Source: Enhydrobacter sp. (GTDB lineage: Bacteria; Pseudomonadota; Alphaproteobacteria; Reyranellales; Reyranellaceae). From it: 64,000 nt of DNA. This document shows, piece after piece, positions 44,645-53,315 of this stretch. The notes beneath the pieces are model-generated. The model saw only the letters and a list, made by a program, of their open reading frames with translations. It was not told the DNA's origin and ran no database searches. Both the position numbers and the translations under genes were made by a program. Within the stretch, counting starts at the first letter, position 1. Every line of letters starts with the position of its first letter. Location: contig CP075528.1 of assembly GCA_025808875.1 (NCBI GenBank), positions 868,001 to 932,000 on the forward strand. The letters run 5' to 3'.

Positions 44645-45409
44645 CTAGCGATTGACGCCGGCGATCATGCCGCCTTCGACCCAGCTTCGTAAGAGTCGCG
44701 CGGCCCGCGCGGGGGCGGCGGCCCCGCCGACCAGCGGCACGATGGCTTCGCAGAGGTCGGGAAAGGGGCGGTTCTCGATCATGGCGTCGAGCATCGCCGC
44801 TTCGTCCGGCTCGAGCGAGCGGAAATTGGAGACCAGCTCGGGGCGCCAGATCGCCCAGCGGACGGACGATCCGGCGGCCGCCACCTCGAGGTTGCCCGGC
44901 TCGACCTCCTCGCGGCGCTGCCAGGCCTGCGGCACCTCGAAGTCGAGGGCCAGCAGGCGCAGCGAGGGCAGCGGCGTGAAGGACAGCGTCTCCCAGGCCT
45001 CCGGCGGCAGCGCCATCACCTCGTCCGCGGTCAGAGGCACCGCATCCGGTGCGTCGAAGGCCTCGCCCAGCGCCCATTCGAAGCGCGCCATCTCGACGGC
45101 ATCGGCCGAGCCGCTGTACGGCTCCGTGCCCGCCAGAAAATCGGAGAGACCGCGCCCGAACCAGCGGACCGAGAAATGGCGCGACGGACGGGCGGCGATG
45201 TAGGCGCGTGCCATATGGTCGAAATCGTCCGGCCCCGCCATCGCCAGCAGGCCGGGATAATCGGTGGTCAGGGCCTCGATCAGCCGGAGCGCATAGCCGT
45301 CGCGGTAGACCGCCAAGCCATGCTGCGGACGCGCCAACGCGGCCAGGCTCTCGCCGCGGGCGAGGAGATAGTCGCGGAAGGCTTCCTGCAGGCCGGGCAG
45401 CGCGCTCAT
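44645..45409 (-). CDS. DUF2063 (HvfC/BufC-type) partner protein of an MNIO enzyme
   Basis: 254 residues. The N-terminal DUF2063 domain (LQEAFRDYLLARG, then GLAVYRDGYALRLIEALTTDYPGL) is typical of the HvfC/BufC family that binds precursor peptides and delivers them to DUF692 enzymes. The C-terminal half is a winged-helix/beta part (about 150-250). It overlaps the DUF692 gene by 4 bp (ATGA). Together with the two Cys-rich peptides upstream it makes a peptide-modification locus. Confidence 0.87.
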   Translation of the reverse strand: MSALPGLQEAFRDYLLARGESLAALARPQHGLAVYRDGYALRLIEALTTDYPGLLAMAGPDDFDHMARAYIAARPSRHFSVRWFGRGLSDFLAGTEPYSGSADAVEMARFEWALGEAFDAPDAVPLTADEVMALPPEAWETLSFTPLPSLRLLALDFEVPQAWQRREEVEPGNLEVAAAGSSVRWAIWRPELVSNFRSLEPDEAAMLDAMIENRPFPDLCEAIVPLVGGAAAPARAARLLRSWVEGGMIAGVNR

Positions 45410-46248
45410 GCCGCCGCCTCGCGCACGACATCGGCCGCGATGCGACGCGCCACGTCGAGTTCGGCGAGCAGCTCGGCATAGGGCGGTATGTCGGCGTCGC
45501 GCTCGATCATGGTCGGTACGCCGGGGAACAGCCGCACCGCCTCCTCGTAGAGCTGCCAGACGTCGGCCACGATCGGATGATCGTGGGTGTCGATGATGTG
45601 CGTGCCCTTGTGAGTGTGGCCGGCGAGGTGGAACTGGCGCACGCGCTCGCGCGGGATGCCGCGCAGGAAGACGTGCGCGTCGAAACCGTGGTTGAAGGCG
45701 CTGACGAAGATATTGTTGATGTCGAGCAGTATCTCGCAGTCGGCCCGGCGGGCGAGTTCGGCCAGGAACTCCCATTCGCTGAGCTGGGAGACGGCATAGG
45801 TGACGTAGCTCGACACGTTCTCCAGAACGAGGCGGCGTCCGATCCGGTCCTGCACCCGTTTCACCCGCTCGGCGACATGGGCCAACGCCTCTTCCGTGTA
45901 GGGCAGCGGCAGCAGGTCGTGCATGTTGAGGCCGCCGAGGCCGGTGAAGCAGAGATGGTCGGAAACCCACAGCGGTTCGACCCGGCCGATCAACCGTTCC
46001 AGTTCGTCGAGGTAGCGTCCGTCGAGCGGATCGATTGAGCCGATGCTGAGCGACACACCGTGCAGCGCCATCGGATAGTCGCGCCTGATGCGATCGAGCC
46101 AGTGGAGCGGGCTGCCGCCGGCCACCATGTAGTTCTCCGACAGCGCCTCGAACCAGCCCACGCGGCCGGGATTGGCCGCTATCTCCTCGTAGTGCTCGGG
46201 CCTCAGGCCCAGCCCGAAATCGGCAGGGTTGGCGCTCACGTCGGTCAT
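45406..46248 (-). CDS. DUF692 / MNIO enzyme (HvfB/BufB type)
   Basis: 280-residue multinuclear non-haem iron enzyme of the DUF692 family (TIM-barrel, related to MbnB of methanobactin). Conserved features: GLGLRPEHYEEI near the start, LSENYM, HGVSLSIGS, VSDHLCF, RLVLENVSSY, CEILLDINNIFVSAFNHG and HLAGHTH, which carry the His/Glu/Asp iron ligands. It is expected to modify cysteines in the partner peptides (thiooxazole or similar), as in bufferins. ATG 46248 is 80 bp after the nearer precursor gene. Confidence 0.9.
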   Translation of the reverse strand: MTDVSANPADFGLGLRPEHYEEIAANPGRVGWFEALSENYMVAGGSPLHWLDRIRRDYPMALHGVSLSIGSIDPLDGRYLDELERLIGRVEPLWVSDHLCFTGLGGLNMHDLLPLPYTEEALAHVAERVKRVQDRIGRRLVLENVSSYVTYAVSQLSEWEFLAELARRADCEILLDINNIFVSAFNHGFDAHVFLRGIPRERVRQFHLAGHTHKGTHIIDTHDHPIVADVWQLYEEAVRLFPGVPTMIERDADIPPYAELLAELDVARRIAADVVREAAA

Positions 46249-46328
46249 TCTACTCCCGAAAGACGACGGGCGCCGCCGATCCCTGGCGACGCCCGCACGC
46301 TTGCCGGCCCGGATGGAGCCGGCTTGTC

Positions 46329-46562
46329 CTACATGACCTTGCCGCCCTTGGCCGTGCACTCGCCGGCGTCCTTCGCCTCGGTCCAGCCCTTGCCCTTGCA
46401 GGCGTTGTGGCCCTTGCAGGCCGACGACGCGGTCTTGCAGGCGCTCTGGCCCTTGCAGGCATTGACGCCCGAGCATTTCACGCCCGCGGCACTGGCCGAG
46501 GTGGCGAAGGCGCCGGCGGCGAAGATCGAGGCGGCGGTGACGATGATGGTGCGCTTATTCAT
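46329..46562 (-). CDS. Cys-rich secreted precursor peptide 1 (bufferin A2-like)
   Basis: 77 residues. Signal peptide (MNKRTIIVTAASIFAAGAFA... to about residue 26), then a core with six cysteines C30, C36, C42, C49, C55, C69 in VKCSGVNACKGQSACKT, SACKGHNACKGKGW and GECTAKGG. Rich in Lys/Gly between cysteines, as in BufA2-type bufferins. Unlike cytoplasmic RiPPs it keeps a Sec signal, as bufferins do. 158 bp after precursor 2. Confidence 0.88.
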   Translation of the reverse strand: MNKRTIIVTAASIFAAGAFATSASAAGVKCSGVNACKGQSACKTASSACKGHNACKGKGWTEAKDAGECTAKGGKVM

Positions 46563-46720
46563 GGCTTCAGCTCCCTGGTTTGCGATCGTCGCAGCGGCTC
46601 CTCGGTCGCTGCGGCAGGTCGACCCTGCCCTTGGTCTACGCTCACGCGCCAATCACCGATCAGCGCCCACACTCAAACATAGTTGATCGAAACGCGAGCG
46701 AACCGGGGTGCGCGGATGTC

Positions 46721-46957
46721 TCACTTCACCTTGCCGCCCTTGGCGGTGCATTCCTCGGCGCTGGCGACTGTGCTCCAGCCCTGGCCCTTGCAGGAGTTCT
46801 TGCCTTTGCACGACGACGTCGCGGTCTTGCAGGCGCTGGTCCCCTTGCAGGAGTTGACCCCGTTGCACTTCACGCCCTGTCCGGCCGCCGCCGTGGTCGC
46901 CTGACCGACAGCGAACAGCGCCGCCGCCGAGGCGGCCAACAGGGTACGCTTGTTCAT
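46721..46957 (-). CDS. Cys-rich secreted precursor peptide 2 (bufferin A2-like)
   Basis: 78 residues, signal peptide to about residue 26, core cysteines C31, C37, C43, C50, C56, C70: the same spacing (6, 6, 7, 6, 14) as precursor 1. VKCNGVNSCKGTSACKT, SSCKGKNSCKGQGW and EECTAKGG align closely with it, so they are paralogues by tandem duplication. First gene of the operon; GAGGAGCGGGAG serves as ribosome-binding site. The upstream region 46958-47049 should hold the main promoter. Confidence 0.88.
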   Translation of the reverse strand: MNKRTLLAASAAALFAVGQATTAAAGQGVKCNGVNSCKGTSACKTATSSCKGKNSCKGQGWSTVASAEECTAKGGKVK

Positions 46958-47049
46958 CTCCCGCTCCTCTCGCAAATCCGACCGACAATCCTGCCCCCAC
47001 GCGGCGCCGGTGGGAAGTCAGAGCTTGGCGACAGCCCGTGACCTGGCGT

Positions 47050-48180
47050 TCACCGCGTCGTGAAGCGCGCCGGGGAAAGCGTTGCCTCCGAAACGCCCAG
47101 GCCGGCGATGTCGGCGGGCAGGCATCCACCGAGGGCGAGATCGGCGGCCAGCCGGCCCGCCGCCGCGGCGGTCTGGATGCCGTAGCCGCCCTGGCCCGCC
47201 AACCAGAAGAATCCGGGCACGGTGTCATATCCGACCACCAGGTTCTTGTCGGGCACGAAGCTGCGCAGGCCCGCCCATTTGTTCTTGATGCGCCGGATCT
47301 CGAGGCGGGTCGCGGTCTGGATGCGGTCGACCGCGATGGCGACATCCATTTCCTCGGGCTGGGCGTCGCACGGCGCCGACGGCGTCTCGTCCGCCGGCGA
47401 GCCGAGGAATTGCCCGACCTCGGGCTTGACGTACCAGCTCTCGTCGAAGTCGATCACCATCGGCAGGGCGGCGAGGTCGAGACCGGATGGCGCGTCGAAA
47501 GTGAAGGCGGTTCGGCGCTTGGGTACCAGCCCGACCGGCCGCGCGCCGGCCAGTTCGGCGACGATGTCGGCCCAGGCACCCGATGCGTTGACGACGGCGG
47601 TCGCGGCGAGCTGCTCGCCGTCGCCGAGGTGGATCGTCCAGCGGCCGTCCTTGCGATCCAGCGCCACGACCTCGGCATCGAGACGCAGCATTGCGCCAGC
47701 CGCGCGGGCGCCACGCAGGAAACCGGCGTGGATGGCGGCGACGTCCATGTCCTCGGCTAGCTCGTGGACGGCGCCGCCGCCGGCCGCTTCCGGCCGGAGC
47801 AGCGGCTGCAGGCGCAGCGCCTCCGCTGGCTCCACCCAGCGCACCGACGGAACCAGCGTTGCGTACTCCGCCGCGGCCCGGCGCACGGCCTGTTCCTGTT
47901 CGGCGCGTCCGGCGATCAGCGCGCCGCGCGCGGTCAGAAGCGGATGATCGGTGAAACCGTGCGGAGGTTCTCGATAGAAGCGGCCGCTGGCGACGGTGAT
48001 GGCGCGAATCTCGGTGCTGCCGTAGGTCTCCGAATGCAGGGCCGCCGACCGGCCGGTGGTGTGGTAGGCCGCGACATGCTCGCGTTCGAGGATGATCACC
48101 CGGGCCCTGGATGCGAGATGGTAGGCGACGGAAGCACCGGCGATACCGGCGCCGACGACGGCGAAATCGAACTCCTGCAT
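47050..48180 (-). CDS. FAD-dependent oxidoreductase (DAO/glycine-oxidase-like)
   Basis: 376 residues. Dinucleotide loop VVGAGIAGASVAYHLAS at 8-24, then LEREHVAAYHTTGRSAALHSE (FAD-binding), and the C-terminal GFFWLAGQGGYGIQTAAAAG, as in D-amino-acid oxidase/sarcosine-oxidase-like enzymes. Oxidises an amine or hydroxy acid; substrate unknown. ATG 48180 chosen because the FAD loop begins seven residues in. The upstream acyl-CoA synthetase is divergent. Confidence 0.88.
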   Translation of the reverse strand: MQEFDFAVVGAGIAGASVAYHLASRARVIILEREHVAAYHTTGRSAALHSETYGSTEIRAITVASGRFYREPPHGFTDHPLLTARGALIAGRAEQEQAVRRAAAEYATLVPSVRWVEPAEALRLQPLLRPEAAGGGAVHELAEDMDVAAIHAGFLRGARAAGAMLRLDAEVVALDRKDGRWTIHLGDGEQLAATAVVNASGAWADIVAELAGARPVGLVPKRRTAFTFDAPSGLDLAALPMVIDFDESWYVKPEVGQFLGSPADETPSAPCDAQPEEMDVAIAVDRIQTATRLEIRRIKNKWAGLRSFVPDKNLVVGYDTVPGFFWLAGQGGYGIQTAAAAGRLAADLALGGCLPADIAGLGVSEATLSPARFTTR

Positions 48181-48229
48181 GGGCGGCACATTGCGCGGCC
48201 GCCGGCTGGCCTGCAATAGTCGCCCCGCC

Positions 48230-49750
48230 ATGAACATCGCCCATCTGCTGCTCGGATCGTCGCAGGAGTTCCGCGACCTTGCTGCCCTGGCGCGCGGCTC
48301 CTCGCCTGGCCTCACCTATCGCGAGCTGTGGCGCAAGGTGTCGGTGATGAGCACGCATCTGCGCGTGCGCTTCGGCCTCGCGCGCGGCGAGCGCGTCGCC
48401 TTCGCCATGACCAACTGCGTCGAATCGATCGAGGTCATGTACGCCATCTGGCATGCCGGCCTTTGCGCCGTGCCGATGAACGCCAAGCTGCACGCCAGGG
48501 AGTTCGCCTTCATCCTCCGGAACTCGGGAGCCCGGCTGTGCTTCGTCACGCCCGACCTCGCCGACACCATCGCCGAGGCGGCGAAGGAGGCGCCGAACCT
48601 CAGGGAGATCGTCGACGTCACCACGCGGCCCTACACCTTCATGGAGGTGGGCGACCCGAGTCCGATGACCGAAGCCGAACCGACCGATCCGGCCTGGCTG
48701 TTCTACACATCGGGCACGACCGGCCAGCCGAAGGGCGCGACGCTGACCCATCGCAACCTGCTGGTGATGGCGCTCAACTACTATGCCGATGTCGACCGGC
48801 CGCAACCCGGCGGCTCGATCCTGCACGCCGCGCCGATCAGCCACGGCTCGGGTTTGTGGAGCATCCCGCTTCTGGCGCGCGGCGCCGTCCAGGTCTTCCC
48901 CGAGAGCGGGCACTACGATGTGCCGGAGACCGTCGATCTGATGAATCGCTGGCCCGACTGCAGCATCTTCCTCGCGCCGACGATGGTGAAGCGGTTGATC
49001 GAGCATCCGCGCGTCGGCAACCTTGCGCCGGGCGCGTTGCGGCTGATCAGTTACGGTGGCGCGCCGATGTACGTCAGTGACCTCAAGCGCGCGCTCGACA
49101 CGGTGGGCAACGTGCTCTGCCAGCTCTACGGCCAGGGCGAGAGTCCCATGACCATCACCCATCTCAGTCGCGAGATGCACGCGATGCGCGACCATCCGCG
49201 CTGGGAGCAGCGCCTCGCCTCGGCCGGGGTGGCCGACACCTGCGTCGAAGTGCGGGTGGTCGACGAGGCCGGCCGGTCGGTGCCCACGGGAGAGGTCGGC
49301 GAGATCATCGTCAAGGGCGACACGGTGATGTCGGGCTACTGGGACAATCCCGAGGCCACGGCCAAGTCGTTGCGCGAGGGCTGGCTGTGGACCGGCGACG
49401 TCGGCGCTTTCGACGAGGACGGCTTCCTCACCCTGAAGGACCGCTCCAAGGACATGATCATCTCGGGCGGCTCGAACATCTACCCGCGCGAGGTCGAGGA
49501 CGTGCTGAACCTGCATCCCGGCGTGGCCGAATGCTCGGTGGTCGGCCGGCCACATCCGGAATGGGGCGAGGAAGTGGTGGCGTTCATCGTGCCGCGCACG
49601 GGGATGCAGCTCACGCCGGCCGAGCTCGATCGCTTGTGCCTCGACAACATCGCCCGCTTCAAGCGGCCCAAGGACTACAGATTCATCGACGCCCTGCCCA
49701 AGAACAACTACGGCAAGATCCTCAAGACCGAACTGCGCAGCAAACTCTGA
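48230..49750 (+). CDS. Acyl-CoA synthetase (AMP-binding, class I)
   Basis: 506 residues. A3-type motif YTSGTTGQPKG (about 162-172), ATP-contact YGQGESPM (where many members have YGxTE), WTGDVG and the C-terminal lysine in KNNYGKILKTEL. Activates a fatty or aromatic acid as CoA thioester; the substrate is not determinable. ATG 48230 follows the shared intergenic region with the oxidoreductase. Confidence 0.9.
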   Translation: MNIAHLLLGSSQEFRDLAALARGSSPGLTYRELWRKVSVMSTHLRVRFGLARGERVAFAMTNCVESIEVMYAIWHAGLCAVPMNAKLHAREFAFILRNSGARLCFVTPDLADTIAEAAKEAPNLREIVDVTTRPYTFMEVGDPSPMTEAEPTDPAWLFYTSGTTGQPKGATLTHRNLLVMALNYYADVDRPQPGGSILHAAPISHGSGLWSIPLLARGAVQVFPESGHYDVPETVDLMNRWPDCSIFLAPTMVKRLIEHPRVGNLAPGALRLISYGGAPMYVSDLKRALDTVGNVLCQLYGQGESPMTITHLSREMHAMRDHPRWEQRLASAGVADTCVEVRVVDEAGRSVPTGEVGEIIVKGDTVMSGYWDNPEATAKSLREGWLWTGDVGAFDEDGFLTLKDRSKDMIISGGSNIYPREVEDVLNLHPGVAECSVVGRPHPEWGEEVVAFIVPRTGMQLTPAELDRLCLDNIARFKRPKDYRFIDALPKNNYGKILKTELRSKL

Positions 49751-49754
49751 CCGA

Positions 49755-50420
49755 TCAGCGCTTCGGCTCGTCCGGCGTCCTTTCGGTCGCCAGGTAAACC
49801 TCTTCCAGGCGGTCGGCGGCGTTGAACAGCAGCTGCAGGTGCTTTACGGCAAGCCGCCCGGACTGCGGCTCGACAATGGCGTACTGGTAGAGGTAGAGGC
49901 GGCCGCCGTGGCGGGCGATGTGGGGGTAGACGGCCTGTCCGCCCGGCGGCCCGAGTTGATTGAGGACGTCGGTGCGCGTGGTGCGCCCGCGCACCAGCGC
50001 CGGGACTCGCGACTCGTCGAAGTCGGTCGCGTCCTCCGCGAAGCTGCTGGAATAGAGGTAGTAGATCAGCCGGTCGTTCCAGAAGGCGAGCTCAAGCAGC
50101 CTGAAGCGGGCGGAGGCGCGACCGGCCGGCGCCATTGTGGCGTAGCTGTGAGTGTAGCGCAGATGGACGATGTCGCCGCGCACCACGGCGCGCCTTAGGG
50201 CGGCTGGCCGTGGCTTGATCTCGTCGAAGTAGGTGACGATGTCGGTGTTGCCCGCATCGACCCGTCGCGCGGCGGGTTCTCCGAATGCGGAGATCGCCTC
50301 GGCGACCGTCGTCTTGCCGAGCGCGAGTTGCGCGCTGGAGGGACGTTCGAAATTCCGGCCGGTCGCGGAGCAGGCGGTCACCAGCAACGCGACCGCGAGC
50401 GCGATCCATGGATGGGGCAT
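49755..50420 (-). CDS. Lipoprotein with two BamE/SmpA-like repeats
   Basis: 221 residues. Lipobox VTAC with lipidated C17. Two similar segments, LALGKTTVAEAISAFGEPA (about 33-51) and LVRGRTTRTDVLNQLGPPG (about 142-160), correspond to the SmpA/BamE beta-alpha motif (xxxGMTxxxVxxxLGxP). It is probably an outer-membrane lipoprotein; role unknown. Convergent with the acyl-CoA synthetase. Confidence 0.78.
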   Translation of the reverse strand: MPHPWIALAVALLVTACSATGRNFERPSSAQLALGKTTVAEAISAFGEPAARRVDAGNTDIVTYFDEIKPRPAALRRAVVRGDIVHLRYTHSYATMAPAGRASARFRLLELAFWNDRLIYYLYSSSFAEDATDFDESRVPALVRGRTTRTDVLNQLGPPGGQAVYPHIARHGGRLYLYQYAIVEPQSGRLAVKHLQLLFNAADRLEEVYLATERTPDEPKR

Positions 50421-50500
50421 GATTTCGAAGCGTACTATCGCACGATTGCGTGGAATGTGGGATCGGCTACGTTCGCGACAGGTACATTGGGAGGAAACGA

Positions 50501-51160
50501 ATGGGCAGCATGATGGAGTTCAAGCGGCCGGACGGTTCGGGCTGCAAGGGCTATCTGGCCGAGGCCGGCAGGGGCAGGCCCGGCATCGTCGTCATCCAGG
50601 AGTGGTGGGGCCTCAACGACCAGATCTGCGGTATTGCCGACCGATTCGCGCGGGCCGGCTATAACGCGCTCGCGCCCGACCTCTACAAGGGACGCGTCAC
50701 CCAGAAGCCGGACGAGGCCAACCACATGATGAGCGGCCTCGATTTCGTCGGTGCATCGGACCAGGACATCGCCGGTGCCGTCAAGCACCTGGCCGGAATG
50801 GGGTCGAAAGTCGGCGTCATGGGATTCTGCATGGGCGGCGCGCTGACGCTCGCGGCGGCGGCACGCGTGCCCGGCATCGCCTGCGGTGTGCCGTTCTACG
50901 GCATCCCGCCGGGGCAGCTCGCCGATCCCGCCAAGATCAGGATCCCGATCCAGGGCCATTTCGCCAACAAGGACGATTGGTGCACGCCGGCCGCCGTCAA
51001 CGATCTCCAGAAGGCGATGACCGCCGCCGGCAACAAGCCCGACGTCCATCGCTACGACGCCGCCCATGCCTTTGCCAACGAGCGCAGCGAGGCCTACGAC
51101 GTGAAGTCGGCCAACGCGGCGTGGGAGCGCATGCTCGCCTTCCTCGGCAAGCACCTCTGA
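50501..51160 (+). CDS. Dienelactone hydrolase family protein
   Basis: 219-residue alpha/beta hydrolase of the dienelactone hydrolase family. E34 (QEWWG), nucleophile C110 (GFCMGG), and H189 (DAAHAFAN) match the Cys-Asp-His triad and the regulatory Glu; an Asp at about 158-159 completes it. GGGAGG precedes ATG 50501. It hydrolyses a lactone, ester or carbamate-like bond; ring-cleavage pathway genes are not nearby. Followed by the REP-like element. Confidence 0.88.
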   Translation: MGSMMEFKRPDGSGCKGYLAEAGRGRPGIVVIQEWWGLNDQICGIADRFARAGYNALAPDLYKGRVTQKPDEANHMMSGLDFVGASDQDIAGAVKHLAGMGSKVGVMGFCMGGALTLAAAARVPGIACGVPFYGIPPGQLADPAKIRIPIQGHFANKDDWCTPAAVNDLQKAMTAAGNKPDVHRYDAAHAFANERSEAYDVKSANAAWERMLAFLGKHL

Positions 51161-51164
51161 AGGA

Positions 51165-51241
51165 GGTGTCATCCCGAGGCAGAATGCCGAGGGACCTTTG
51201 AGGCCACAGGAAAGGTCCCTCGCCGCGCTCGGGACGACACC
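51165..51241. repeat. Palindromic REP-like element, type B
   Basis: Outer arms GGTGTCATCCCGAG (51165-51178) and CTCGGGACGACACC (51228-51241) pair with one mismatch; inner arms CGAGGGACCTTT (51188-51199) and AAAGGTCCCTCG (51211-51222) are a perfect 12-bp pair. Such GTCATCCCGAG/GGACCTTT palindromes are dispersed in many bacterial genomes. It occupies the space directly between dienelactone hydrolase and the MFS gene, so it may provide a 3' end for one and shape the start of the other. Confidence 0.85.
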
Positions 51242-51245
51242 GAGC

Positions 51246-52577
51246 GTGCTTCGACTCGCCGTCGTCGGCCTCGGCGCCTCGCTCGGCCCGCTCGACATCG
51301 CCGTCAACGTCGCGCTGCCGGCGATCACGGCGCATTTCCGGCTGGTGCTGGGCGACGTGCAGTGGCTCGTCATCTGTTACGTGCTGGTCTACGGCTCGCT
51401 GATGCTGGTGTGCGGCAAGCTGGGTGATCTGTTCGGCCATCGCCGGATCTTCCGCATCGGTCTCGTCGTCTCGGCGATGGGCTGCACCGCCTGCGCGCTC
51501 GCGCCGGACTGGCCGCTGTTCCTGTGGGCGCGCGCCTTGCAGGGCGTCGGCACGGCGCTGGCGCTGGCCTGTGCGCCGGCGCTCGCGACCTCGTGCTATC
51601 CAGGCGACCAACGGCTGCGCGCTCTGGCCGGCTTCTCGATGGCGATGTCGCTCGCCGCCGCCATCGGACCCGTTGTCGGCGGCATTCTCGTCGAGCTGTG
51701 GGGCTGGCAGGCCGTCTACTGGGTGCGCGTGCCGCTCGCGCTCCTCACTTTCGCGCTCTCGGGATTGCTGGCCTCGCCGCGGCCGGACGCCCGGCCTTTC
51801 GACGCGACCGGAGCGGTGCTTCTGGCGAGCTGCATGAGCGCGCTGCTGCTGTCCCTGGTGCTTTCGCAGCGCGAGGAGGTCGACGGCGTATGGACGCTCA
51901 CCCTGCTGGCGGCGGCACTCGCCGTGCTGTGGGCCTATATCGCGCGTGCGGGCCGGGTCGCCGAACCGATTATTCGACCCGGCCTGTTCGCCGACGCGCG
52001 CTTCGCCATTCCCAACCTCGTCAACGTGCTCGCCAACCTGGCGGGCTTTTCCATCCTGCTGCTCACGCCCTACTACCTCGTGAACGAGCTCGGCCTGTCG
52101 ACGGCGATCGCGGGTTCGGTCCTGGCCCTCGCCTTCGTCGGCAGCCTGGCGGGAGCGCCGCTGTCGGCCCGCCTGGTGCCGCGACTGGGACGTCCTCTCA
52201 CCGCCTTCCTCGGTGTCGTCGTGGTCGGGATCGGGCTGCTGCCGCTCGCCTTCACCGACCGCGCCACGCCGGTCGTCGTGGTGGCGGTCCTGCTGGCGCT
52301 GGAAGGGGTGGGCCAAGGCCTGCTCAACGTCGCCTATACCGACCTGGTGATGGCCAATCTCGCGGAACGCGACCGTGGCGTCGCCGGCAGTCTCGCCCTG
52401 CTGACGCGCACCCTGGGAGTCGTGAGCGGCGCATCGGTCCTGACGGCTTTGCATGCCATGGGTGGCGCCGACGGATTCATGGCGGGCTACCGCGTCGCCT
52501 TCATCGTGGCGGGAGGCGGCTTGCTGGCAGTGCTGCTGCTGTCCTGCCTATGGCCACGCGTCTGGTTCACGCGCTGA
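51246..52577 (+). CDS. MFS transporter, DHA2-like (EmrB/QacA type)
   Basis: 443 residues from GTG 51246. About 14 hydrophobic segments. Family motifs: GASLGPLDIAVNVALPAI (DHA2 motif D1-like), GKLGDLFGHRRIF (motif A), LQGVGTALALACAPAL and GPVVGGILVELWGWQAVYW. A TTG at 51198 inside the palindromic element is in frame but unlikely to be used. Exports drugs or metabolites; specificity unknown. Confidence 0.85.
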   Translation: MLRLAVVGLGASLGPLDIAVNVALPAITAHFRLVLGDVQWLVICYVLVYGSLMLVCGKLGDLFGHRRIFRIGLVVSAMGCTACALAPDWPLFLWARALQGVGTALALACAPALATSCYPGDQRLRALAGFSMAMSLAAAIGPVVGGILVELWGWQAVYWVRVPLALLTFALSGLLASPRPDARPFDATGAVLLASCMSALLLSLVLSQREEVDGVWTLTLLAAALAVLWAYIARAGRVAEPIIRPGLFADARFAIPNLVNVLANLAGFSILLLTPYYLVNELGLSTAIAGSVLALAFVGSLAGAPLSARLVPRLGRPLTAFLGVVVVGIGLLPLAFTDRATPVVVVAVLLALEGVGQGLLNVAYTDLVMANLAERDRGVAGSLALLTRTLGVVSGASVLTALHAMGGADGFMAGYRVAFIVAGGGLLAVLLLSCLWPRVWFTR

Positions 52578-52617
52578 GCCGGCGGGCAGTCAGGTCGACG
52601 AGTGGCAGTCCGGCCGT

Positions 52618-53244
52618 CTATCGTTTGGGGCGGGCGAGCGCGAAGGCGAAGTCGCGGCCGCGGCGCCGGATGATCGCCTGGTCGATCCACAGCATGGCCA
52701 GCGGCTCGAGCAGACGGGCGTTGCGCAGCGGGCCGGCATCGATGGCCTCGAACCCGGTCGCGCCGACAAGTGCCAGTACCTGCGGTTTTCTCGCTTCGTC
52801 GTCGCCGGCGACGAACATGACAGGTCGGAGCTCCAAGAGCTCCGGCGCTTTCATCACCTCGAACCCGACGCTGTTGAAGGCCTTGAACACCGAGGCACCA
52901 ACGCACCAGCCGGCCACCAGCTCGCCGCCAGAAATGGTGTGGCCAACGGCAAGTCCAAGCCCGGCCGGTCCCATGGCGAGCGGATTGGTGCAATCGATCA
53001 CGATCTTGCCGTGCAGGGGCGCCATGGCCTTGCAGGCGCCTTCGGCGGCGGACCAGGGTGTCGCGAGCACCACGCAATCGGCGCCGGCCGCCGCGTCCCG
53101 CACGCCCAGGCGCGGATGTGTCAGCGGCGCGTGCTTGGCGGCCGCCGGATCGCGCACGCCGTAGACGACCTCCTCCCCGGCCTTGGCGAAGCGGTCCGCC
53201 AGCGCCTTGCCGACGTTGCCCGCACCGATGACTGCAATTCTCAT
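52618..53244 (-). CDS. NADPH-dependent F420-reductase-like oxidoreductase
   Basis: 208 residues. N-terminal Rossmann loop IGAGNVGKALADRFAKAG, then ADCVVLATPWSA, TNPL and FKAFNSVGFEVM. The fold is that of the NADP oxidoreductase, coenzyme F420-dependent family (also found in organisms without F420). Substrate unknown. Divergent from the SDR at 53316 with a 71-bp gap. Confidence 0.85.
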   Translation of the reverse strand: MRIAVIGAGNVGKALADRFAKAGEEVVYGVRDPAAAKHAPLTHPRLGVRDAAAGADCVVLATPWSAAEGACKAMAPLHGKIVIDCTNPLAMGPAGLGLAVGHTISGGELVAGWCVGASVFKAFNSVGFEVMKAPELLELRPVMFVAGDDEARKPQVLALVGATGFEAIDAGPLRNARLLEPLAMLWIDQAIIRRRGRDFAFALARPKR

Positions 53245-53315
53245 GATCGGCTCCTGCCCGAACGCGCCATGCTACTGTCGGCGGTCACGGAAGTGGTGGC
53301 AAGGGAGCGGAACTC

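Noticed and set aside
44551..46957. Genomic island ending in tRNA-Leu
   Set aside because: No integrase, no repeated tRNA 3' end seen and base composition does not differ; kept only as a weak observation.
47225..49555. 776-codon minus-strand frame opposite the acyl-CoA synthetase
   Set aside because: Overlaps two well-supported genes in other frames; composition is typical of a shadow.
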